Below the pieces are notes generated by a model. The model worked only from the letters and a program-made list of their open reading frames with translations, was not told the origin of the DNA and searched no databases. Both the position numbers and the translations under genes were made by a program. A DNA stretch of 64,000 nt from Endocalyx cinctus (taxonomy: Eukaryota > Ascomycota > Sordariomycetes > Amphisphaeriales > Apiosporaceae), in contig BCKC01000005.1 in NCBI GenBank assembly GCA_001600455.1, positions 186,001-250,000 on the forward strand, written 5' to 3'. Shown piece by piece: positions 57,680 to 64,000 of this stretch (position 1 is its first letter; each line of letters opens with the position of its first letter).

Positions 57680-59482
57680 ATGGGGAATCCATACAATTTC
57701 GAATATGACTCCTTGAAAAGCCCAACTACAGAGATCCGAGTAATTCACCTTCAACCTGGAGCGCTAAGTGACGATATTATACACTGTACACTCGCCACCT
57801 ACAACTTGTGCGACGCTCCAGAATTTCACGCCATATCCTACACCTGGGGCCCATCGCAACCCCAAGAGATCATTCTTGTGAACCGGCATCCGTTTTTAGT
57901 GCGCCAAAATTGCCGGTATGCGCTCTGGCAGGCTCGCGAGTACCGAAAGAGCCAGTACGTCTGGATCGACTCGGTCTGTATCAACCAGGATGATCTAAAC
58001 GAGAAGAATGCGCAAGTCGCCATCATGGGGGATATATACGCCCGAGCGCAAAATGTACTGGCCTGCATTGGACCAGACGACGAATGCAGTCGATTCATCC
58101 GAGAAAGCATACCGGACATGGATAAGAAAACGCAAGTTTTCCCGCCCGAATGGTTCGAAGCAACGCCGCACCGCGTTCTGGAACTGTGGAAGCCGCCTCG
58201 AGGCGAAAGAGTTCTCCTAGAATTACGCGACCAGTGGAACCGATTCTGTAGACGAGCGTATTTTCACCGGTTATGGATTGTCCTGGAACTATTCGAAGGT
58301 CGTGGCCGGACTGTTGTTCTCTGCGGGCGCTCTACCGTGGACTGGGATGATCTCGTTCAGCTTCAACTTCGCCTCATCTGTAGCTTTAATATGTATCGCG
58401 GTATCCTCCCGAACCGAGGCTCTTGTTCGGAAGCGGTAGCCAAGCTAGATGACCTGATTAATCATAACGCATCTAGCGAACTCGACTTTGGTGATTTTAT
58501 TCGCCTCACCGCATCACTAGATTGTGAAGATGCCAGAGATCGAATTTACGGTACGATTAGGCTTCTCAACTGGGAATATCTTGGTGTAAACGCACCTAAG
58601 CCGGATTATAATATTTCAAATTTCGACTTAGCCCTGGACTTAGTAACACGACTATCTTTATTGGATTTTGAGGATGTTAGATGTGTAGCACACGCACTTA
58701 GGCTTGGGGGTAAAATAAAACACAAAATTGAGTCTATCTGGATGTTAAGAATGTCAAGATATGAATCAGCATCGGAACTCTTAGAGTATAATAGATGGAA
58801 CGCCATGATATATGGAGCTTCTAGGATACAACTAAATAGCGAAGGTCGTCTTTGCGCCAATCTCATAAGTCAAAGAAAAACAGGCAATGGTGTTGATTAT
58901 ACTTCAACTGAAAGCAATTATGCAGAGAGTCAGCATCCTCTCCTATACGGTCGAAAGCCGGTGGAGATATTCACGAACGCCGAAGTCTCCGTATTAGCAT
59001 ATGCAGACGTACAGCCCGGAGATATCTTGGTTCAGGCGCTCCACTTTGATGTCGTCCTGAGACCGCAGTTCAACGACTCGAGTTTTCGAGTATTAGGAAA
59101 GGCTCTATATCTGAAAGACTACAGAACAAGGAGACAAACGGACTGGAAATGTAGCTGCTGGGAGTTCGACGAGAATGAATACACGGCTCAGTACGTGAAA
59201 CTGGCTTTTGATGAGCCGATCGAAAGAGTTCTAGCTTATGCAGCGATGGTGTCTGGGGACAGACCTATGACACCCGCTGAGCGCCTGTCCGTAAATTTTC
59301 CAAGGTCGGGGTCCCTGCTGCGGGACGTCTCCGTGGATACGTGGCGGGACGATCAAAGAATCCGATTGATACATGAAAACTGCGTGGAACACGAGGCTAG
59401 CAAATGCAATCCATTGACGAGAAGTGCATTTCTGTTTTCTACTATGTCAGGATGTGGTATGCACGTCGAGACTAATGTGTGA
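57680..59482 (+). CDS. HET-domain (heterokaryon incompatibility) protein
   Basis: A 600-residue protein with an N-terminal HET domain, a module that triggers growth arrest or cell death when unlike strains fuse. Landmarks in order are EIRVIHLQPG (about residues 18-27), FHAISYTWGP (49-58), YVWIDSVCINQ (93-103), NAQVAIMGDIYARAQNVLACIGPDD (110-134), and FHRLWIVLELF with a Gly-Arg strand near 190-215. The C-terminal half lacks recognised repeats. The start at 57680 is the first ATG; codons upstream are open but contain no ATG. It is single-exon and intact. Known incompatibility HET genes are highly polymorphic; whether this one is active in allorecognition cannot be told. Confidence 0.9.
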   Translation: MGNPYNFEYDSLKSPTTEIRVIHLQPGALSDDIIHCTLATYNLCDAPEFHAISYTWGPSQPQEIILVNRHPFLVRQNCRYALWQAREYRKSQYVWIDSVCINQDDLNEKNAQVAIMGDIYARAQNVLACIGPDDECSRFIRESIPDMDKKTQVFPPEWFEATPHRVLELWKPPRGERVLLELRDQWNRFCRRAYFHRLWIVLELFEGRGRTVVLCGRSTVDWDDLVQLQLRLICSFNMYRGILPNRGSCSEAVAKLDDLINHNASSELDFGDFIRLTASLDCEDARDRIYGTIRLLNWEYLGVNAPKPDYNISNFDLALDLVTRLSLLDFEDVRCVAHALRLGGKIKHKIESIWMLRMSRYESASELLEYNRWNAMIYGASRIQLNSEGRLCANLISQRKTGNGVDYTSTESNYAESQHPLLYGRKPVEIFTNAEVSVLAYADVQPGDILVQALHFDVVLRPQFNDSSFRVLGKALYLKDYRTRRQTDWKCSCWEFDENEYTAQYVKLAFDEPIERVLAYAAMVSGDRPMTPAERLSVNFPRSGSLLRDVSVDTWRDDQRIRLIHENCVEHEASKCNPLTRSAFLFSTMSGCGMHVETNV

Positions 59483-60646
59483 GGTATTACCCAGCACGTA
59501 GTTTCAGAATAATTACGAGATAGCTTCATTAGCAGGATATCAGTCCTTATATCTGGATTTGTCCTTGACTCAAATGAAGAAGATTTTATAGCACACGTCT
59601 CACCGATAACCGAACATAGAGAAACATGGCTTTTCCCCCTATCATTCTTTCTTTCTTTCTTTTTCACGGTTAATATTTACAAACCTATGCTCTTGGTACG
59701 ATTCAGTATTATCTCATGTGAAATAAATACTGCATGGAGAAGAAAAAATTAAAGACATAAATATGTATTTTTCAGTCCAATTGAATACATTGTAGCTTCC
59801 ACATTTATTTAATGTCTCATTGAATATTAAAAATAATGTAAAGTTATCCTCGAGTGCACGACCTAAGTTGACTTTGATTAGTTACAATAATTAACGGATC
59901 CTGTTGACATTCTCAACTTAGACAAAACGCAGCATTCAATACATGAAAACGAATAATAACTGGGCACGTGGACGATAAATTATAACAACATGGCACATGA
60001 TGCAATCAAGTAATGAACATCTGGTTAATATGTAATTGATGTTTTGAAGTGCAGTAACTAAGAGAGCGGCTTGCTTTCGTGAACAATTATGACAATGACA
60101 GTAATGATCACAGATATAAAAATTGGGGTTACAGCAACAGCTGGAATGATTGTGGCAAGATGAATGATAAACGAAAAGAGAATAATTGCAAAAAAAAAAA
60201 AAAAAAAAGGTTATTGGTAGGCGGTGGGTTGTTATTGTTTGCAGACTTAACCACGATATTGAAAAATGGCTTGATAGTCAACACAAATACATCACAATAA
60301 ACCATCCCTCTCATTCATAATAAGCGGTGAATGAAATGATATAATAATTATTACACACTTACAGCAGGTGTATAATAGAAACATTGAATGGTTCAGCTAT
60401 TGTTCTTGTCGGAAGTAGTGAATAGGTCGAGGTGATTTCTCCTGGGACAATTTTATTTAAGGGTCAACTCCCCCTTCATCATTTTCTCATCCTTCTCATA
60501 GTTTCCTCACTATCTTCAATCAACCAACTCGACTTTTATTGTCACCAATACTCGATAGAAAGATTCATCAATAATAAATCTTCCTACTCAACCCTTCTCA
60601 CTCGCACTTACGTACGAAAAGTACTCTTGTGTACCAAGCAATCACC
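59483..60646. other. Intergenic region with A18 tract
   Basis: AT-rich DNA with an 18-nt A-run near 60190-60207. The last 200 bp are a pyrimidine-rich leader of the following secreted-protein gene. No other feature is seen. Confidence 0.55.
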
Positions 60647-61071
60647 ATGAAGGTAAATATATATTGATGAACACATACTTCAAAGCCTCATTGCTAACCA
60701 AAACTATCTAGTTCTTCGCGATTGCTACTCTCGGCCTGGCTACCATTGCCACTGCCTTGCCGACCGACACCGAGACTACCGGCGACGTCAATGTCCCCAC
60801 CAATGTCACTGCTTCGGGCAACGCTACCGATATCTCATCCATCACCAACGGTACCTCTCCGAACAACAGTACTCTAGGCGGAGTCTCGGATCTCTGGCGA
60901 TACAGCTACTACTGCTATGAGCGATATCGACGCGTCCGCTGCGTCAACTACATGGACTCCTACTGCACGCCCGAGGGATGGATCAGTACCGACGACATCT
61001 GGTACTGCTCTAACCCGAACTGCTTCTGCGTCGGATACAACGCGGTCACCTGCGGTACTAGCGGCTGTTAA
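60647..61071 (+). CDS. Small secreted cysteine-rich protein (effector candidate)
   Basis: A 121-residue protein from two exons; the first exon is only ATG AAG (60647-60652) and the second is 60712-61071. The joined start gives a clear signal peptide (MKFFAIATLGLATIATA). A Thr/Asn-rich segment with four Asn-X-Thr/Ser glycosylation sites follows (NVT, NAT, NGT, NST). The last 55 residues contain eight Cys, with a CFC motif and several Tyr, ending in Cys. Eight Cys suggests four disulphides. No named family was recognised. The start sits in a good context (CACCATGA), and the hydrophobic leader appears only when the intron is removed, which supports the model. Confidence 0.78.
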
Positions 61072-61540
61072 TCGCTTGAGACAAGGCGGCATCCTGTGGC
61101 TGCTATATTATTTGACTCACCGACACTGGCGTGATGGAACAGGTGGCAAATAGATTTTTCCTATTCACCTAGATGTAATTTAAAAGTCATGAGATAGATG
61201 GAGACGATGGTGGATACTCCTTCAATTACATCTAACTATGGTGGCAACAGTACCAACTTTGAACAGCACAGGAAGAATTGTTCATAACATCAATTAAAAT
61301 TATTAAAACCCAATTTGTTGTATATGTGCCAATGATGAGTGAAGTTAGTTAAGTAATTAATTATTAATGGAATACCAACTGGACAGAGTAATAATTATCG
61401 TGTGAAACCTGTGATGTATATTTCATGAATCCCACGCTTCCTATATCTCCTCTAATTATCTCTCCTTCTTCCTCTCTTTTGCTTTCTTTGGCTCGTGTTT
61501 ACATTTTGAGTGTTATCACCTTTTCTTCAGGGCTGTCTTG
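61072..61540. other. Tail-to-tail intergenic region
   Basis: The 3' ends of the small secreted-protein gene and of the oxidoreductase gene. AT-rich and featureless apart from short T-runs. Confidence 0.55.
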
Positions 61541-63142
61541 CTACTCGCTAGCCTCCCAAGCGCGCTCGATTCTAAAAGCCTTAGGGAACCATTCCGGGGC
61601 CTCCCCCTCCATCATCATCTCCACGAGCGCGTTAGCGCTGCGAAACGCCCACGCCATGCCGTGCCCGTTCATGCAGACGACGGCCCACAACCCTTCCTCG
61701 CCCGGAACGCCGCCGACCATGGGAAGCCCGTCGGGCGTCGAGCAGGTGATGCCGGTCCAGTCCCTGATCAGCGTCGTCGTCTCGCCCCAGTTCCGGTACC
61801 CGTACACGACGCGGCCGACGCGGTGCAGGTGCGACGCGATCACCTCGTTGACGACCGAGTCGTCCGTGATGTTCGACTCCCGCGTCGGCGAGAACATCTT
61901 CCCGCCGCCGTAGACGACGTCGCCCGCGCCGACGGTGCCGGGCGCGCGGACCACGATGTAGTCGTTGCCGCTGTGGTAATCCGAGTAGGTAGCGCTTTTG
62001 AGGAAGACGGGGTTGTTCGTCGTGTCGGCTTCGGGGTGCACGGCCGTCGCCTGATCCCGCGTGGGCGTCAGGAATTCGGTCTTCGCGATGCCGGGGTGGA
62101 GCGCGCCGGTGAAGCCGTTCGTGGCGAGGACGACTTGCTTCCCTTTGACGGTGCCCCGGTCGGTCTCTACTTCCCAGCTGACGCCGCTTCCGGACTCGCC
62201 GAGAATCTGTCGGAGGCTGAGCGCCATGGTGTTGGTCTGCAGATTCAGACCCATCTCGAGGTCGAGCTCCAGCATCGCGCAGACGGTTAGGTAGGGGTTC
62301 TGGGTGTGCGAGGCGTAGGTCACGGCCCCCAGAATCTCCGGCCAACCCCAATGGTCTCTGGCATCCTGGCCGGCATACACGGTCCTTTTGTTTTTGGGGA
62401 CGTCATCGGGCCTTCTCATCTCGAGCTCGCGCTGAAATTCTACCACTTCAACCGCGGCTAGGAAAGCCTCTTTCGTCCAGTAGACGTCGGCGGTTTCGAC
62501 GTCTTGCCAGCCGCTGGATACGTTATGCGTGCGAATGAATTCGGCCAACGCATCTATGCCGTCTTGTTCCATCTTACCCACCTTGAGACCCTCATCCTCC
62601 CCGTAGTCGCTGATCCAAGTCTTGATGTTCTTGTAATCTCCTGGGCGGCAATGTCCCCCGTTGCGCCCCGACGCCCCCGAAGCCGCCGTGCGAGCCTCGA
62701 GCATCAAAACGGACAGACTGGGGTCGCGCGACAGCAGGTTGAGAGCTGTAGAAGCGCCCGACACCCCAGAGCCGATGATGACATAGTCAAAGGTCTGAGA
62801 GGTGGGAAGATCTGGGGTGGTACGATGATTGGCTATACGGTGTGGCGGGTCCTGCCAATAAGAGACGGTTGGATTTGGGTGGGGGAAACCTGAAAGGTCA
62901 ACCTGCTGGCTGGCATTATCTCCGTTAGGGAGATCGTACTGTTCTGGTTGAGGAGCGGACCAGACGGTCGACACCAGAGTAGAGCCGACTGCTAGCGTGT
63001 TGACTAGAGACGATGGCCACATGGTGAGGATAAGAGATGTGTACAGGTGAGGAGCAGCGAGACATTCTCGAGACAATAGGAACGAGAGAAATATAAGAAG
63101 AACAAAAAGAAGCGGAGCCCAACGTGTAATCAACGTCCACAT
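61541..63142 (-). CDS. Secreted FAD-dependent oxidoreductase (D-amino-acid-oxidase fold)
   Basis: A flavoprotein of up to 533 residues in one exon. The FAD-binding motif is YVIIGSGVSG (GxGxxG at about residues 124-129), followed by LMLEAR with the ribose-binding Glu near 149 and ASGRNGGH near 157-164, typical of the DAO family. Near the C-terminus GLPMVGGVPGEEGLWAVVCMNGHGMAW is the second FAD contact. The likely reaction is oxidation of an amine or amino acid with O2. There are two plausible starts, Met at 63142 and Met at 63022. Both are followed by hydrophobic leaders, the second (MWPSSLVNTLAVGSTLVSTVWSA) being a typical signal peptide. The substrate is unknown. The middle of the gene is very GC-rich. 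Confidence 0.88.
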   Translation of the reverse strand: MWTLITRWAPLLFVLLIFLSFLLSRECLAAPHLYTSLILTMWPSSLVNTLAVGSTLVSTVWSAPQPEQYDLPNGDNASQQVDLSGFPHPNPTVSYWQDPPHRIANHRTTPDLPTSQTFDYVIIGSGVSGASTALNLLSRDPSLSVLMLEARTAASGASGRNGGHCRPGDYKNIKTWISDYGEDEGLKVGKMEQDGIDALAEFIRTHNVSSGWQDVETADVYWTKEAFLAAVEVVEFQRELEMRRPDDVPKNKRTVYAGQDARDHWGWPEILGAVTYASHTQNPYLTVCAMLELDLEMGLNLQTNTMALSLRQILGESGSGVSWEVETDRGTVKGKQVVLATNGFTGALHPGIAKTEFLTPTRDQATAVHPEADTTNNPVFLKSATYSDYHSGNDYIVVRAPGTVGAGDVVYGGGKMFSPTRESNITDDSVVNEVIASHLHRVGRVVYGYRNWGETTTLIRDWTGITCSTPDGLPMVGGVPGEEGLWAVVCMNGHGMAWAFRSANALVEMMMEGEAPEWFPKAFRIERAWEASE

Positions 63143-64000
63143 GCTTGCTGTATGTAGGCCAATGAACTTAATTACTGATATAATTGAGGGTTATCAATCG
63201 CCAAGATGTTGGAATCAAGGTTACATTAATAGCTGACCTCTGCAGGAAAGAATTATAGCCTCAGGGGCGTTTGGATGGGAGGTCGGGGTGGCGCCGGTTC
63301 CGCAAATCTTCACGTTCCTTGATTTAGGAAGGAGGTCAATGCTTCCCCGCCTTCCGGCTCCATGCGAAGAACCCGGAACATTGTACACAAGCCCGGCACT
63401 AATGGCAAATATGGACTGTGGGGAAAGATCACCGCATTCTAACCCTTCGCGTAAGCATGTTAATCCACATCGAACGTCGGTAAGTCGTGTCATTTCATAT
63501 TATTGTAGTTACATGGCGCTGTTCAAATTGACTAGGGTAGTGACCTAGATCTTGTAGTATATTGGGCCATTCTGATCGTCCGATGCCGGATGCTTTATCT
63601 TGATCCTAACAAGAAAGATAGGATCATTTCCGAAGTATCATTCATTTACTTGGGCCCATAACATGTCTCGTACTAGCCTATTTAACCTAGCAATTACTGG
63701 GTTAATGTAATTCCGTGCCGGTTCTAAATTCTTAACCTTATAATACTTGTAGTTACTTAGACGCAACACTTAAGGAGTGAAAGATATTTTCCAGGATAGT
63801 TCAATCCCATAGCAATCGTCTATGCAATTTATAGAAATAAACCGTGCTGATTATTATAGTTTTGAGTAGTTATTTAAAAGCTATCTTCTTAGAATTAGAA
63901 AGTTAAGTAGGGTTTTACGGAGGCACCTAGATGCAAGATAATACTCCTGAAAGAGCCCCTGAAAGGCTGAGAATAATTAAGTGAGGAGATTTTGTTGCCT
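63143..64000. other. Intergenic DNA at window end
   Basis: Contains the promoter of the oxidoreductase gene. The open frame at 63288-63548 shows no family similarity that I recognise. Nothing else is seen. Confidence 0.55.

Noticed and set aside
61632..62351. 239-codon minus-strand frame overlapping the oxidoreductase
   Set aside because: Arg/His/Gly-rich shadow of the GC-rich coding sequence; the DAO frame carries the FAD motifs.

Overview
This window is nuclear DNA of a filamentous ascomycete (Pezizomycotina, most likely a sordariomycete). The evidence is short GT-AG introns of about 50-180 bp with CTAAC-type branch points, a white collar-2 photoreceptor subunit, a HET-domain allorecognition protein, Zn2Cys6 regulators, a cyclophilin with a mitochondrial leader, and AT-rich intergenic DNA full of poly(A)/poly(T) runs and small palindromes. 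A Xylariales-like origin is a guess from general impression only. No rRNA, tRNA, CRISPR array or intact transposon was found. All gene models come from reading frames and splice signals by eye; the exon sums were checked to be multiples of three.

Layout. 0.8-3.7 kb: an intronless gene with two cyclic-nucleotide-binding domains, an F-box and leucine-rich repeats. 3.7-10.4 kb: a gene-free, AT-rich desert. 10.4-18.1 kb: wc-2, a peroxisomal crotonase-family enzyme, a six-exon small acidic protein, and a 14-helix MFS exporter. 18.1-21.8 kb: a Zn2Cys6 regulator transcribed divergently from the exporter, with its zinc cluster split over two small exons. 22.5-27.9 kb: a Ctr copper transporter, a second Zn2Cys6 regulator and an F-box-like protein. 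28.8-42.3 kb: housekeeping genes, namely the STI1/Hop co-chaperone, RNA polymerase III subunit RPC6, a cyclophilin with two possible starts, an Ent3-type ENTH adaptor, and a MARVEL-like membrane protein with an unusual in-frame tail beyond its stop codon.

42.9-64 kb has a more accessory character. It holds a secreted beta-propeller protein, a decayed acyl-CoA dehydrogenase, a divergently transcribed pair (a DUF7708-like NLR-type protein without a Walker A motif and a DUF7025-like AAA+ ATPase), a 2.4-kb stretch of degenerate duplicated coding DNA with an ambiguous-base gap, a secreted RNase of the N1/F1 type, a HET protein, a small secreted cysteine-rich protein, and a secreted FAD-dependent oxidoreductase.

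How the genes relate. There are no operons and no obvious biosynthetic cluster. Two divergent pairs share promoter regions: MFS exporter/Zn2Cys6 regulator, and NLR-like/AAA+. The last 20 kb, with allorecognition-type genes, secreted proteins, pseudogenes and repeats, looks like a variable chromosomal block next to a conserved housekeeping block.
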